The translations under genes were made by a program, and so were the position numbers. The notes beneath the pieces were generated by a model that saw only the letters and a program-made list of their open reading frames with translations, made no database searches and had not been told where the DNA came from. This document shows positions 1-9,140 of a stretch of DNA of 64,000 nucleotides, in pieces. The stretch is from assembly GCA_900541865.1 (NCBI GenBank), contig UQLO01000004.1, positions 32,527 to 96,526 on the forward strand, given 5' to 3'. How positions within the stretch are numbered: position 1 is the stretch's first letter; each line of letters opens with the position of its first letter. Source of the DNA: an uncultured Porphyromonadaceae bacterium. Lineage in GTDB: Bacteria > Bacteroidota > Bacteroidia > Bacteroidales > Muribaculaceae.

Positions 1-462
1 ACAGCGCTAATATGCATGGGAAAAGTGCGCACACGGCAGGTGCAGGAGCTCATTGAGGGCTACAGCGCCCGCATAGGCCACTATTTTCCCTTTGAACTCA
101 TCGCAGTGCCCGACGTGAAGATGAGCCGTCCCGACCCCGACCGCCAGAAAGAACAGGAGGGCGCCCGCTTTATGGCGGAAATAGGGCCGACCGACACCGT
201 AGTGCTCTGGGACGAGCGCGGACGCGAACTCACATCGCGCGAACTGGCCGCATATATGGAGCGCATGAACACCGAGGCGCGCCGACTGGTACTGCTCATC
301 GGGGGCCCCTACGGCTTCTCGAAAGAGATATATGCCCGCGCCAACGGCATGCTGTCGCTTTCGCGGCTCACACTGCCTCACGAACTGGCGCGCCTGCTGG
401 CCGCCGAGCAAATCTACCGCGCCGGCACCATACTACGCGGCGAACCGTACCATCACGATTGA
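1..462 (+). CDS. rlmH: 23S rRNA (pseudouridine-1915-N3)-methyltransferase RlmH, 5' end outside window
   Basis: RlmH is a small SPOUT-class enzyme that uses SAM to methylate pseudouridine 1915 in helix 69 of 23S rRNA. The C-terminal family signature is clear: LLIGGPYGFS (knot/SAM site) and a final EQIYRAGTILRGEPYHH. The frame is open to the first base of the window. The ATG at 16 aligns with an internal position just after the first beta strand of the family, because the residues before it (TALIC) continue that strand. The true start is therefore expected a few codons upstream of base 1. The downstream ABC-F gene starts 3 nt after the stop, so the two are probably co-transcribed. Confidence 0.93.
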   Translation, partial: TALICMGKVRTRQVQELIEGYSARIGHYFPFELIAVPDVKMSRPDPDRQKEQEGARFMAEIGPTDTVVLWDERGRELTSRELAAYMERMNTEARRLVLLIGGPYGFSKEIYARANGMLSLSRLTLPHELARLLAAEQIYRAGTILRGEPYHHD

Positions 463-465
463 GAC

Positions 466-2328
466 ATGGCCAACTTACTGACAGTAGAAAACCTCTGCAA
501 GAGCCTGGGCGACCGGGTTATTTTTGAAAATATATCGTTTGGCGTCGACGAAGGCGAGAAAATCGGCATCGTGGCCCGCAACGGCACGGGCAAATCGACC
601 TTGCTCTCCATTTTGGGCGGCACGCAGAAGGCAGACAGGGGCACCGTGACAGGCCGTTCGGGCCTCAAGACAGCCTACCTGCCCCAGGAGCCCCGCTTCG
701 CCGAGGGCGCCACCGTTCTGGAAGCCGCATTGGACAGCACCGACGAGCGCGCCACCATAGTACGCGACTACACCGCCGCCATGGCCTCCGGCGACCGGGA
801 AGCCATACACCGCGCCGTCAGCGCCATGGACGCCATCGACGCCTGGGACTATCAGGACCGCCTTGCGCAGGCTCTGACGCGCATGGGCCTTGCCGACTCC
901 ATGCAGCCCGTGGCAACCCTATCGGGCGGACAGCGCAAGCGGCTTGCCCTTGTGCGCACCGTCATGGCCGAGGCCGACCTGCTTCTGCTCGACGAGCCCA
1001 CCAACCACCTGGACATAGCCACCATAGAATGGCTGGAGGCATGGCTGAGCCGCTCGCGGGCCACGCTGCTGATGGTGACCCACGACCGCTATTTCCTCGA
1101 CCGCGTCTGCAACCGCATCCTCGAAATGGATGCCCGAACCGTATTTTCCGTGCAAGGCAACTACGACATGTACCTTCGCCGGCGCGCCGAACGCCTTGAG
1201 GCTATGGACGCCGAGTTGGCGCGAGTGAAAAACATACTCCGCAAAGAGCAGGACTGGATGAGCCGACAGCCGCAGGCACGCGCCGGAAAGGCCAAATTCA
1301 GAATCGACAACTTCCACACCCTCACAGAGCGCGCCCGCATCGACACCACCGAGCGCAACGTGCGCCTCGACGCCGCCTCCTCGCGGATAGGAAGCAAAAT
1401 TTTCGAGGCCGAGGGCGTCAGCAAAGCCTACGGCGACAAAATAGTGCTCAAAGACTTCACCTACACCTTCGCACGGGGCGAGAAAGTGGGAATAGTGGGT
1501 CCCAACGGCGTCGGCAAGTCGACCTTCATCAAAATGCTGCTGGGCTTGGTGCCTCAGGACTCCGGGGAGTGGAACGTCGGCGAGACGGTTCGCTTCGGCT
1601 ACTACAGCCAGGACGGCATCGAATTCGACACCTCGAAAAAAGTAGTGGATGCCGTACAGGAAATCGCCGACGACATCGACCTTGGCGAAGGTCGCCGCAT
1701 AGCACCCATGCAGTACCTTCAGCGCTTCCTCTTCTCGCCGGCCGACCAGCAGAAGTACATCTACAAACTCTCCGGGGGCGAGCGGTGCCGCCTCCATCTG
1801 GCCGTTACGCTTATGCGCCAACCCAACTTCCTCATCCTCGACGAGCCCACCAACGACCTGGACATCGTCACCCTGGGCATACTCGAGGAATATTTGGCTG
1901 AGTTCAAGGGGTGTGTGATAGTTGTGAGCCACGACCGCTTCTTTCTTGACTCGATAGTGGACCACCTCTTTGTGATGGAAGGCGGGGGCATGGTGCGCGA
2001 CTTCCCCGGCAACTACACCGACTACCGCACATGGCGCGAAGAAGAGGCCAGACAGCAGCAGAAAGCCGCCGCCAAAACCGCCGAGGCCGACACCCGCAGC
2101 CGCCGGTCCGCATCGCGCCCTGCAAAGCTGACCTATCGCGAGCAGAAGGAGATGGAAAGCCTTGAAAAGGAGATAGAGCAGCTCACGGCCGAAAAAGCCG
2201 AGATAGAAGAATTTTTCGCCTCCGGCGGCGAAGGCGACTACGACTCGCGGTCCAGACGCCTTGCCGAAGTCAACGAGTTGCTCGACGACAAGGAAATGCG
2301 CTGGCTCGAACTCTCCGAGAAGGCCTGA
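466..2328 (+). CDS. ABC-F family ATP-binding protein (Uup-like)
   Basis: 620 aa with two ABC ATPase domains and no membrane segment, the ABC-F layout of proteins that act on ribosomes or in DNA repair rather than transport. Walker A motifs are ARNGTGKST (residues 37-45) and GPNGVGKST. Signature motifs are LSGGQRKRLAL and LSGGERCRLHL, and both Walker B motifs end in DEPTN. A linker rich in Arg/Lys lies between the domains, and the last 60 or so residues are a charged coiled coil, as in Uup. The start at 466 follows rlmH by 3 nt. The last 91 bp overlap the convergent transporter gene. The exact subfamily (Uup, EttA or a resistance type) cannot be fixed by eye; the C-terminal coiled coil favours Uup. 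Confidence 0.9.
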   Translation: MANLLTVENLCKSLGDRVIFENISFGVDEGEKIGIVARNGTGKSTLLSILGGTQKADRGTVTGRSGLKTAYLPQEPRFAEGATVLEAALDSTDERATIVRDYTAAMASGDREAIHRAVSAMDAIDAWDYQDRLAQALTRMGLADSMQPVATLSGGQRKRLALVRTVMAEADLLLLDEPTNHLDIATIEWLEAWLSRSRATLLMVTHDRYFLDRVCNRILEMDARTVFSVQGNYDMYLRRRAERLEAMDAELARVKNILRKEQDWMSRQPQARAGKAKFRIDNFHTLTERARIDTTERNVRLDAASSRIGSKIFEAEGVSKAYGDKIVLKDFTYTFARGEKVGIVGPNGVGKSTFIKMLLGLVPQDSGEWNVGETVRFGYYSQDGIEFDTSKKVVDAVQEIADDIDLGEGRRIAPMQYLQRFLFSPADQQKYIYKLSGGERCRLHLAVTLMRQPNFLILDEPTNDLDIVTLGILEEYLAEFKGCVIVVSHDRFFLDSIVDHLFVMEGGGMVRDFPGNYTDYRTWREEEARQQQKAAAKTAEADTRSRRSASRPAKLTYREQKEMESLEKEIEQLTAEKAEIEEFFASGGEGDYDSRSRRLAEVNELLDDKEMRWLELSEKA

Positions 2329-3227
2329 GAGCGGCGGCCGCGACGCCATATCTGGTAGGAGTTTATCAGATTCTGCCAGATGCTGTAGAAGGCCAGGAAA
2401 GACGAAGCAAGCGGATTGAGGTAGGTATTGGCCATCCATATTCCCATGGCCGAGTTTTTCTGGAACAGCAGCTGCTGACCGGCCACAGCATCGCCGCATC
2501 GCCGCCCTATAGCCCTGCCGGCGGCCAGCTGCACCACGCAGACAGCGGCGGCTCCTATGCCCAGTGCAATCACCGTAGGCCAGTTGCCGCGGCCGTGGAG
2601 GAAGATGAAGTCGATGGTCTGCCCAAGAGTTAAAAGCAGGGCGAGGGCCCAAATGTAGAAAGCCAGCCCGCTGTGCTTTTTCAGCTTGTCGGCCACCGGT
2701 TTAGCCCACAGCTGCAGACAGAGCATCACGAAGAAAGGCAGGCCGATGACCGAGGCTATTCGGCCGAAGATGGCGAAGAAGGCGTCGGTGCCGCTCATGC
2801 CGTCGGTATTTCCCACAAAAGTGAACATCACCGGAGCCAGCACGCACACCAGCAGGTTGCCCACGATAGTGTATGCCACAGTGTACTCGCGCTTGGCGCC
2901 CAGGGCCACTGCGACAACCGTCACCGAGCCGGCCACCGGGCACAAACCGCCCAGCATCATGCCCTGTGCGAGAGTGATATTGCCTGTGGCGATCCTGAAG
3001 CCGAGAAAGAGCGCCACGGCAACCACCGTCTGCGCAAGCATGAGCCAGAGGTCGATGCGCTCGAAGCGCAGCCGGCGCAACTCCGTGGAGGAGAAGGTAA
3101 GAAGCAGAAGCGTGAACACCAGATACGGCACGATGCCGCCGCAGAGGGCGCAAAGGTCGTGAAGGAGCAGCCCCAGCACAATAGCGGCAGGCAGAATGAA
3201 AGGCTTGATGCGGGCAATGGACACCAT
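2238..3227 (-). CDS. Bile acid:sodium symporter (BASS)-like membrane transporter
   Basis: 329 aa with about nine hydrophobic segments. The segment GGLCPVAGSVTVVAVALGA resembles the conserved crossing-helix region of the BASS/SBF family, whose members carry organic anions with sodium. Substrate is unknown. The start at 3227 is 12 nt from the end of the upstream DoxX/MauE gene, so this is the last gene of the minus-strand ftsX cluster. The final 30 or so residues (Ser/Arg-rich, hydrophilic) are read entirely from the antisense of the ABC-F gene, and the stop lies 91 bp inside it. That tail is either tolerated extra sequence or a sign that an original stop was lost. Confidence 0.72.
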   Translation of the reverse strand: MVSIARIKPFILPAAIVLGLLLHDLCALCGGIVPYLVFTLLLLTFSSTELRRLRFERIDLWLMLAQTVVAVALFLGFRIATGNITLAQGMMLGGLCPVAGSVTVVAVALGAKREYTVAYTIVGNLLVCVLAPVMFTFVGNTDGMSGTDAFFAIFGRIASVIGLPFFVMLCLQLWAKPVADKLKKHSGLAFYIWALALLLTLGQTIDFIFLHGRGNWPTVIALGIGAAAVCVVQLAAGRAIGRRCGDAVAGQQLLFQKNSAMGIWMANTYLNPLASSFLAFYSIWQNLINSYQIWRRGRRSQAFSESSSQRISLSSSNSLTSARRLDRES

Positions 3228-3239
3228 TTGGCAGACAGA

Positions 3240-4544
3240 CTATTTATCGCGCGCTGAAATCAGGCGCAACAACTTTGGCGATAGGCCTATAAGGTAGAGC
3301 GCGGCCAGCACGCACACAAAAACAAAAGCCAGAAAACCGGCAAGACGACCATCGTCGACCGGGCCGACAGTGTCGAGCACGTTGGGCTCGTCGAGCGAGT
3401 CGGGGACAGAGGCGGTGGAAGCCTCCGCAAGGTCGTCGGGCAGCGACGAAAGAGAGCGTTTCCACACAATGCGACCGCCGCGGGTATATACAATAGCCGC
3501 GCTACCCCGCACAAGCTGCTGCAGACCGGTATCCTCGGCGGAAAACACCGGGAAGGTAGGTCGGGTAAGGTCCAGCCAGTATCGAAAAGCGGCGCCACGG
3601 TTGCCGACAACGGCGAAAAAGTCGATATTCTGCGCTCGGAGGGAGCGGTGGAGCTCGTTGACAAGATGCGAGCGGCTGAGGAACTGCATTCCGGGGTCGG
3701 GCACGATGAGCCAAGCCTGCGGCATGGAATCGTCGACAAGGTCGGCGCCGACATCCTCGCCGTCGTCGTCGCGCACGGCAATGTCGGGGGCATCGTCGTC
3801 GGCACCTTCGCTTCCCACAAACGTCCAGGAATCGTCGGGCAGCTCATCCAGAGAGAACGCACGTCGCTCGCCGGCACGCTCATAGATGAAAGTAGCCTGA
3901 GCATCGTCGTCAGAAGCCTCGGCCTGAGGATGGAAAATCTCGGTGCCGAGCTTGAAGGGGCGGAAATCCACCACCGGCTGCACATGGTAGCCGATGAAAG
4001 AGAGCAGAAGGGGGAAAGCCATCGAAGCCGTTGCCACAAGCCACTGAATAGGAGCGGGGTAGAGGCCCGGAGTACGGCGGTTGCGCAGCAGCAGGTAGAC
4101 CACCACAGCGCTGATGACGATGTTCTTGGCCAAAGTGGCGCCGTTGGAAATGACAAAGAGATCGCCAAAACAGCCGCAGTCGGCAACCGGATTGGCAAAG
4201 AAGATATAGACCGTCAGCGGCAGCATAAAGGCCATCATCGCCGCCGCGCTCCACACCGCCACCCTCTTGAGGCAACCCGAAGCAAGCAGAACGCCCGTGG
4301 CAAACTCCACCGCGGCCAGAGCCATACACCCGGCCACAACAGCCTCATGGGGCACCTGCAGGCCCCAGGCAGCGAGATATTCGCCGGTTTTGATGATGAA
4401 ACCGGCCGGGTCGACCGACTTGGCCCAGCCCGAAACGATGAAAACGGCTCCCACGGCCAAACGGGCCAGCCACACCGTCAGCCGATTGAGCCAAACCCTT
4501 CGGCGAGCGGCTTTGGTGACAGCCGTGGAAGCATCAGCCTTCAT
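3240..4544 (-). CDS. BT_3928-type DoxX/MauE-family membrane protein
   Basis: 434 aa. The N-terminal half is a four-helix DoxX/MauE-like membrane domain (roughly residues 20-160) with the motif VADCGCFGD, the paired-cysteine signature of MauE-type redox membrane proteins. The middle is a soluble, acidic region rich in Asp (DDDAPD, DDDGEDVGAD), followed by a thioredoxin-fold-like stretch without a CXXC pair, and a final membrane helix before a basic tail. The family is characteristic of Bacteroidota; a role in envelope redox or thiol chemistry is inferred from MauE only. The start overlaps the end of the DUF1599 gene by 11 nt, which places it in the queA operon. Confidence 0.78.
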   Translation of the reverse strand: MKADASTAVTKAARRRVWLNRLTVWLARLAVGAVFIVSGWAKSVDPAGFIIKTGEYLAAWGLQVPHEAVVAGCMALAAVEFATGVLLASGCLKRVAVWSAAAMMAFMLPLTVYIFFANPVADCGCFGDLFVISNGATLAKNIVISAVVVYLLLRNRRTPGLYPAPIQWLVATASMAFPLLLSFIGYHVQPVVDFRPFKLGTEIFHPQAEASDDDAQATFIYERAGERRAFSLDELPDDSWTFVGSEGADDDAPDIAVRDDDGEDVGADLVDDSMPQAWLIVPDPGMQFLSRSHLVNELHRSLRAQNIDFFAVVGNRGAAFRYWLDLTRPTFPVFSAEDTGLQQLVRGSAAIVYTRGGRIVWKRSLSSLPDDLAEASTASVPDSLDEPNVLDTVGPVDDGRLAGFLAFVFVCVLAALYLIGLSPKLLRLISARDK

Positions 4545-5082
4545 CAGTCAGTTTGATAACAGCAAAGACAGCGTAATTGATAATATCGAAGTAATTAGCG
4601 TCGATGCCCTCGCTGACGGAGGTAGCGCCGGCGTGGTCCTCGATTTCCTTGATTCGCTCAAGCTTTGTGAGGATGATGTCGTCGAAGCTCAGCACACGCA
4701 TGCTTCGCCAAGCCTCGTCGTAGTCGTGGTTTTTGGCCTTCATAAGCTCCAAAGCCTCAGCAGCCACAGCATCGTAGAATCCCAGAGCTTCGGCGGGAGA
4801 AATATCCTTGGTGTCGGCGTAGCCTCGCCGCAGCTGGATGATACCGATAATACCGTAGTTCACAATGGCCATAAACTCGGGCAGGATACCTTCGCCGACA
4901 GCCGAGACGCCCTTGACCTGAAGCGAGCGGATACGCTTGGCCTTGATGAAAAGCTGGTCGGTGATGGCCTGAGGACGCATAATACGCCATGAAGCACCGT
5001 AGTCGCTGAGCTTAGCGGCGAAAATATCGCGGCAGCGGACCACCGCGCTGTCGAACTGGGCGTTGGTGCGGGCCTGGCTCAT
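4534..5082 (-). CDS. DUF1599 domain protein
   Basis: 182 aa. It contains two similar halves, each with helices around the motifs KLSDYGASWRIMRP and KNHDYDEAWRSMRV, each followed by a Lys/Arg-Ile-Arg/Lys helix and an IVNYGI or IINYAV segment. This internal duplication is typical of DUF1599, found in Bacteroidota next to DoxX/MauE and other envelope genes. No biochemical function is known to me. I chose the start at 5082 (MSQARTN) because it forms an ATGA overlap with the queA stop. The open frame extends to 5238, but that extension is antisense-like queA sequence. Confidence 0.8.
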   Translation of the reverse strand: MSQARTNAQFDSAVVRCRDIFAAKLSDYGASWRIMRPQAITDQLFIKAKRIRSLQVKGVSAVGEGILPEFMAIVNYGIIGIIQLRRGYADTKDISPAEALGFYDAVAAEALELMKAKNHDYDEAWRSMRVLSFDDIILTKLERIKEIEDHAGATSVSEGIDANYFDIINYAVFAVIKLTDEG

Positions 5083-6128
5083 AGAATCAGCATAGCGTCG
5101 CCGTAGCAACCGAAATGGTACTTCTCTTGGATAGCCTGCCGGTAGGCTTCCATCACCAGGTCGTAGCCGCCGAAGGCCGCCGTCATCATCAGCATGGTGC
5201 TGTAGGGCATATGGAAGTTGGTGACAAGGCTGTTGCACACCTCGAAGTCGTAGGGCGGGAAGATGAACTTGTTAGTCCAGCCGGTGTAGGTCTTCATGTG
5301 GCCTCCCATACTTTCGGCCGTGGCGATAGCCCGAAGCACCGAAGTGCCGACGGCGCAGACGTGGGAGCCGGCGTCTTTCGATGAGTTGATCAGGTTGACC
5401 AACTCGGGAGTGGCGTCCATCTGCTCGGAGTCCATGCGGTGCTTGGTGAGGTCTTCGACATCAATCTCGCGGAAAGCGCCCAAACCGCTGTGCACGGTTA
5501 GGAAAGCCTTCTTGACGCCCTTGATTTCCAAGCGAGTGAGGAGCTCGCGGGAGAAGTGAAGGCCGGCAGCGGGAGCCACCACAGCGCCTTCGCGCTCGGC
5601 GAAAATACACTGGTAATTTGTGGCGTCGTCCGGCTCCGACTCGCGGTTGATGTAAGGAGGCAGGGGAGTTGTGCCCAGAGCATACAGGGCAGCCTTGAAT
5701 TCATCGTGGGGGCCGTCGTAGAGGAAACGCAGAGTACGACCGCGGGAGGTAGTGTTGTCGATAACCTCTGCCACCATCGACTCGTCTTCGCCGAAGTATA
5801 GCTTGTTGCCGATACGGATTTTGCGGGCGGGTTCGACAAGAACGTCCCATAGCTTGTTTTCGGCGTTGAGTTCACGCAGCAGGAAAACCTCGATGCGGGC
5901 GCCGGTCTTCTCTTTGTTGCCGTAGAGCAGAGCGGGGAAGACCATAGTATTATTGAAAACGAGAACGTCGCCGTCGTTAAAGTAGTTCAGAATCTCCTTG
6001 AAGATGTGGTGCGAGATATTTCCGGTGCGTCGTTCGACCACCATGAGGCGACATTCGTCGCGTGCGGTGAGTGGACGCTCGGCAATCAGTTCGTCTGGGA
6101 GGTTGAATTTGAACTGTGAGAGTTTCAT
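5079..6128 (-). CDS. queA: S-adenosylmethionine:tRNA ribosyltransferase-isomerase QueA
   Basis: 349 aa, the usual length. QueA transfers the ribosyl part of SAM to 7-aminomethyl-7-deazaguanine in tRNA, giving epoxyqueuosine. Family features seen are the opening LSQFKFNLPDELIAERPL, the central AAGLHFS motif and the C-terminal VTNFHMPYSTMLMM. It lies downstream of truB after a 57 bp gap and overlaps the DUF1599 gene by four bases, so the two tRNA-modifying enzymes sit in one cluster. The start at 6128 gives the expected N terminus. Confidence 0.96.
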   Translation of the reverse strand: MKLSQFKFNLPDELIAERPLTARDECRLMVVERRTGNISHHIFKEILNYFNDGDVLVFNNTMVFPALLYGNKEKTGARIEVFLLRELNAENKLWDVLVEPARKIRIGNKLYFGEDESMVAEVIDNTTSRGRTLRFLYDGPHDEFKAALYALGTTPLPPYINRESEPDDATNYQCIFAEREGAVVAPAAGLHFSRELLTRLEIKGVKKAFLTVHSGLGAFREIDVEDLTKHRMDSEQMDATPELVNLINSSKDAGSHVCAVGTSVLRAIATAESMGGHMKTYTGWTNKFIFPPYDFEVCNSLVTNFHMPYSTMLMMTAAFGGYDLVMEAYRQAIQEKYHFGCYGDAMLIL

Positions 6129-6185
6129 TGTCTGACTATAAGGCGTTTATGCTGTGATATAGGCTGATGTTCGTTGCCGTTTGGT

Positions 6186-6908
6186 TTATTTTGTTTCGGG
6201 TGAATACCATTCGGGGTATTCTATGGTAGTGTTTTTGATAAGCTCGGTGGCTTGCGGGATTGTCATACAGCTGTCGATGGAGACATCGCCCACGCGGGTG
6301 CGTCGGAGCTCGCTCAGATGAGCACCCGAACCCAGAGCCACGCCGATGTCGCGGGCCAAAGCGCGTATATAGGTGCCCTTGCTGCAGACCACGCGGATAG
6401 TAATCTGCGAGGGGCAGAAGCGGAGAAGCTCTATTTCGTCGATGGTAAGCGTTTTGGGCTTTAGGTTGACTTCGCGGCCTTTGCGGGCGAGGTCGTAGGC
6501 CCTCTTGCCGTCGATTTTGCATGCGGAGAAGGCCGGAGGCACCTGACTGATAGTGCCGAGGAAGTCTTTGAGGCGTTCGCGCACCAGCTCCTCGGTGATA
6601 TGTTCGGTAGGGAAGAAGGCATCCGGCTCCGTCTCGAGGTCGAAACTTGGCGTGGTGGCTCCCAGCGCCAAGGTGGCCACATATTCCTTCACGCCGGACT
6701 GGAGCTCGTCGATGCGTCGGGTGGCCCGGCCGGTGCAGATTAGCATCACACCGGTAGCAAGCGGGTCGAGAGTGCCGGCATGGCCTACCTTAATCTTGCG
6801 GCTGCCCAGACGGCGCGACACCTCGCCGCGGATGCGTTTCACGGCGTCGAAACTCGTCCAGCCCAGCGGCTTGTCGATGCAGATTATTTCGCCTTCGATA
6901 AAATTCAA
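6186..6908 (-). CDS. truB: tRNA pseudouridine-55 synthase TruB
   Basis: 240 aa. TruB makes pseudouridine 55 in the T loop of tRNAs. The catalytic motif is present as KVGHAGTLDPLATGVM, with the nucleophilic Asp in TLDPLA, and the opening GEIICIDKPLGWTSFDAV is typical. The start codon is TTG at 6906-6908: the N terminus it gives (NFIEGE) lines up with that of Bacteroides homologues and no ATG or GTG lies nearby in frame. It follows uppP by 36 nt on the same strand. Confidence 0.95.
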   Translation of the reverse strand: MNFIEGEIICIDKPLGWTSFDAVKRIRGEVSRRLGSRKIKVGHAGTLDPLATGVMLICTGRATRRIDELQSGVKEYVATLALGATTPSFDLETEPDAFFPTEHITEELVRERLKDFLGTISQVPPAFSACKIDGKRAYDLARKGREVNLKPKTLTIDEIELLRFCPSQITIRVVCSKGTYIRALARDIGVALGSGAHLSELRRTRVGDVSIDSCMTIPQATELIKNTTIEYPEWYSPETK

Positions 6909-6944
6909 AGTATGTTGAATTTAGGAATTTGAAAAAACGAAGAA

Positions 6945-7811
6945 TTAGAACAGACCGGCATGCTTGGCGATGCAGACAGCACCCACAATGGCGCAATAAG
7001 CGGCAAACCAAATCAGCTTGCCTTTCTTGACCAGCTCGATCATCCACTTGCAGGCCACGCAGCCCACGGCGAAGGCAGCCAAAAAGCCCGTAGCGAGGGC
7101 CACGAAGCTCACGGCGGGCGCGTCCACACCGGCAGCGGCATCGAGGGCGTCGACACCGAAAATCTTGCGGGCGTCGAGCACAGCCTCGCCGAGAATCGGG
7201 ATGATAACCATCAGGAAGGAGAAGTAGGCAACCTGGTCGCGCTTGTCGCCGATGATAAGACCGGTGGCGATGGTAGTGCCGGAGCGCGAAAGACCCGGCA
7301 GCACGGCCACAGCCTGAGCGCAGCCGATGACGAAAGCATCTACAAAAGTGATGTTACGGGGCTTGCCGCCAAGAATAGGCCGCTGACCCTCCTCGCCGGG
7401 GCGGGTGCGGAAGAAATAGCTGAAAGCCAGCAGAAGAGCAGTGACCAACAGGCAGCATCCCACCAAGCCGAGTCCTTGTCCGAAGATAGTCTCGATAGTG
7501 TCTTTGAAGCAAACGCCCACTATACCGATAGGCACGCAGCTGACCAGAATCTTGAGCACATAGTAGAAGTTGTCGTCGCGCTTCCAAGTGAAGAAACTGC
7601 GGCACAGAGGCCAGAATTCCTTCCAGAGAATAACGATGGTGCTGAGCACGGTGGCAACGTGGAGGGCAACGTCGAACTCCAGATTCTGAGCTCCGCCGAG
7701 GTCGACCCCGAGAATTTCGCGGAAGATTTCGAGATGGCCGGAAGAACTGATGGGAAGATATTCTGCAAGACCCTGGACGATGCCAAGGATGAGAGCGTCG
7801 AGTGTATCCAT
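6945..7811 (-). CDS. uppP: Undecaprenyl-diphosphate phosphatase UppP/BacA
   Basis: 288 aa integral membrane enzyme that recycles undecaprenyl pyrophosphate to the monophosphate carrier used for peptidoglycan and other envelope polymers. The first BacA signature is at residues 14-29 (GLAEYLPISSSGHLEI) and the second includes LPGLSRSGTTIATGL. About eight hydrophobic segments are visible. It lies between the DUF3098 gene (11 nt upstream) and truB, an order common in Bacteroidota. Members of this family can confer low-level bacitracin tolerance; nothing in the sequence suggests a dedicated resistance role here. Confidence 0.96.
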   Translation of the reverse strand: MDTLDALILGIVQGLAEYLPISSSGHLEIFREILGVDLGGAQNLEFDVALHVATVLSTIVILWKEFWPLCRSFFTWKRDDNFYYVLKILVSCVPIGIVGVCFKDTIETIFGQGLGLVGCCLLVTALLLAFSYFFRTRPGEEGQRPILGGKPRNITFVDAFVIGCAQAVAVLPGLSRSGTTIATGLIIGDKRDQVAYFSFLMVIIPILGEAVLDARKIFGVDALDAAAGVDAPAVSFVALATGFLAAFAVGCVACKWMIELVKKGKLIWFAAYCAIVGAVCIAKHAGLF

Positions 7812-7822
7812 TGGGCAGACAG

Positions 7823-8107
7823 TTACTTAGCTTTAGGTTTGATGATTATAGCAACCGCCATTGCAACAAAGCCGATGAAAGCCACAGCCGGGCCGACAAC
7901 GATGCGACGTGTGCTGAAAATATCGGGGTTGAAGGCTTCTGTGGTTGAGCCAGCGCCCAGCATAAGGATGAAACCCAGTATGATGAGAACCGCCGACACG
8001 CCCATAGCGATGAAGTTGAGGCGCCCCAGAGGCATCTGCGAAGCCTTCGGCAAGCTGTTTTCCCCGTCTTCGGTCCCGGCAGGGTTGATTTTCTTAGTAG
8101 TGTTCAT
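7823..8107 (-). CDS. DUF3098 small membrane protein
   Basis: 94 aa with two hydrophobic helices, the first containing NFIAMGVSAVLIILGFILM and the second AVAFIGFVAMAVAIIIKPKAK at the C terminus. This is the DUF3098 pattern, which in Bacteroidota sits between ftsX and uppP. Function unknown; the position suggests a role near the division or wall-synthesis machinery. I place the start at 8107 (MNTTKKIN), 1 nt after the ftsX stop. The open frame reaches 8161 but that part lies inside ftsX. Confidence 0.85.
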   Translation of the reverse strand: MNTTKKINPAGTEDGENSLPKASQMPLGRLNFIAMGVSAVLIILGFILMLGAGSTTEAFNPDIFSTRRIVVGPAVAFIGFVAMAVAIIIKPKAK

Positions 8108-8108
8108 T

Positions 8109-8981
8109 TTATTTGAGGAACATCTCGTCGTAACTCTTGGCGAGATAACGGTTGGTTGCAAAAAGCGAAGTGAGACCGCAGAGCAAAACGCCGCAGACCA
8201 CAGCCAGAGCGCAAATGACCCCGGTGGCGACCCACGACAGAGCAGAATCGACAGCCGGGTCGGCTCCGGCAGCCCAGGCGCGCACCGCGCAGAGCACGGC
8301 AGAGGCGGCCATACCGGCCAAGAACCCGTTGAGGATGCCGGCCGACACGAAGGGCCGGCGGATGAAGCCGGCGGTGGCGCCCACCAGACGCATAGTGTGG
8401 ATGGAGAAGCGGCGGCTGTATATGCTCAGACTCACCGTATTGTTAATCAAGATGATAGAAATTACGAGCAGAACAACACCGAGCACGGTCAGCACGAGCC
8501 GCAGACGGGAAAGGGTGCGGTCGACGCCCTCAATGACCTCGGAGGCCGAAATCACCTCCTGCACTCCATCGATGGCGGCGCAGGCGGCGGCGATAGCGGC
8601 AATACTGTCGGCCGAGGCATATTCAGGCTTGACCTTAACTTCAATTTCGGCACAGTAGGGGTTGACGCCCGGTTCAAGGGCCAGGCCGCCCACGGCGGCC
8701 GCCTCGAAAGCAAGGATAGAGTCGGCGCTGAGAAAAGCGACCTCACGCACACCGCGGTCGAGGGCCATACGCTCGGCAACGGCAGCGGCTTGGTCGTCGG
8801 GCAGACCGCGCTCCAGGCGCGCCGTGAAGCCCAGACTACCCTGCAGGTCGTCGCCCAGCGAAGAAGCCGCCACAGCCAGCATGGCAGCGAGCCCAAGCAG
8901 AATGAGGACCAAAGACACACTCACCATAGAGGTGATGCGGGAGCCGAACGTGGATATTATTTTAGAGCCTTTGTCGGGCAT
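8109..8981 (-). CDS. ftsX: Cell division protein FtsX
   Basis: 290 aa. One N-terminal membrane helix (SMVSVSLVLILLGLAAML), a periplasmic domain of about 130 residues, then three further helices in a FtsX/MacB-type permease domain with the motif RRFSIHTMRLVGAT. FtsX works with FtsE to activate peptidoglycan hydrolases at the septum; ftsE is not in this window, as is usual for Bacteroidota. The frame is open to a TTG at 9014, but the -7 box ends at 9031, which would leave almost no leader. ATG 8981 gives a leader of about 45 nt and a short cytoplasmic N terminus like that of homologues, so I prefer it. Confidence 0.88.
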   Translation of the reverse strand: MPDKGSKIISTFGSRITSMVSVSLVLILLGLAAMLAVAASSLGDDLQGSLGFTARLERGLPDDQAAAVAERMALDRGVREVAFLSADSILAFEAAAVGGLALEPGVNPYCAEIEVKVKPEYASADSIAAIAAACAAIDGVQEVISASEVIEGVDRTLSRLRLVLTVLGVVLLVISIILINNTVSLSIYSRRFSIHTMRLVGATAGFIRRPFVSAGILNGFLAGMAASAVLCAVRAWAAGADPAVDSALSWVATGVICALAVVCGVLLCGLTSLFATNRYLAKSYDEMFLK

Positions 8982-9030
8982 GATGAGAAGCAGCCTGTTG
9001 AGGTTGGTGCGCAATATTTCTAAATTCGTG

Positions 9031-9062
9031 CAAAGTTAGCACATTTTTGGAAACCGGGCAAA
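9031..9062 (-). promoter_or_regulatory. Bacteroidota-type promoter for the ftsX-uppP-truB-queA cluster
   Basis: On the minus strand, TTTG (9059-9062), a 20-bp spacer and TAACTTTG (9031-9038) match the primary sigma consensus of Bacteroidota. The predicted transcription start is near 9025. Confidence 0.75.
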
Positions 9063-9140
9063 AAAAACTTCACGAATGGCAAAATTTAAGTCGGCATTAT
9101 TAATATATGTAAAGGGAGCGGGGAGAAAGGGCACTTTTAT

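Noticed and set aside
919..2652. 577-codon minus-strand frame antisense to the ABC-F gene
   Set aside because: Composition is that of a GC-rich antisense shadow (Gly/Val/His-rich, no motifs), and the plus-strand protein is conserved throughout.
6960..9023. 687-codon plus-strand frame across uppP, DUF3098 and ftsX
   Set aside because: Fully antisense to three recognisable genes; low-complexity Ala/Gly/His-rich content and no domain.
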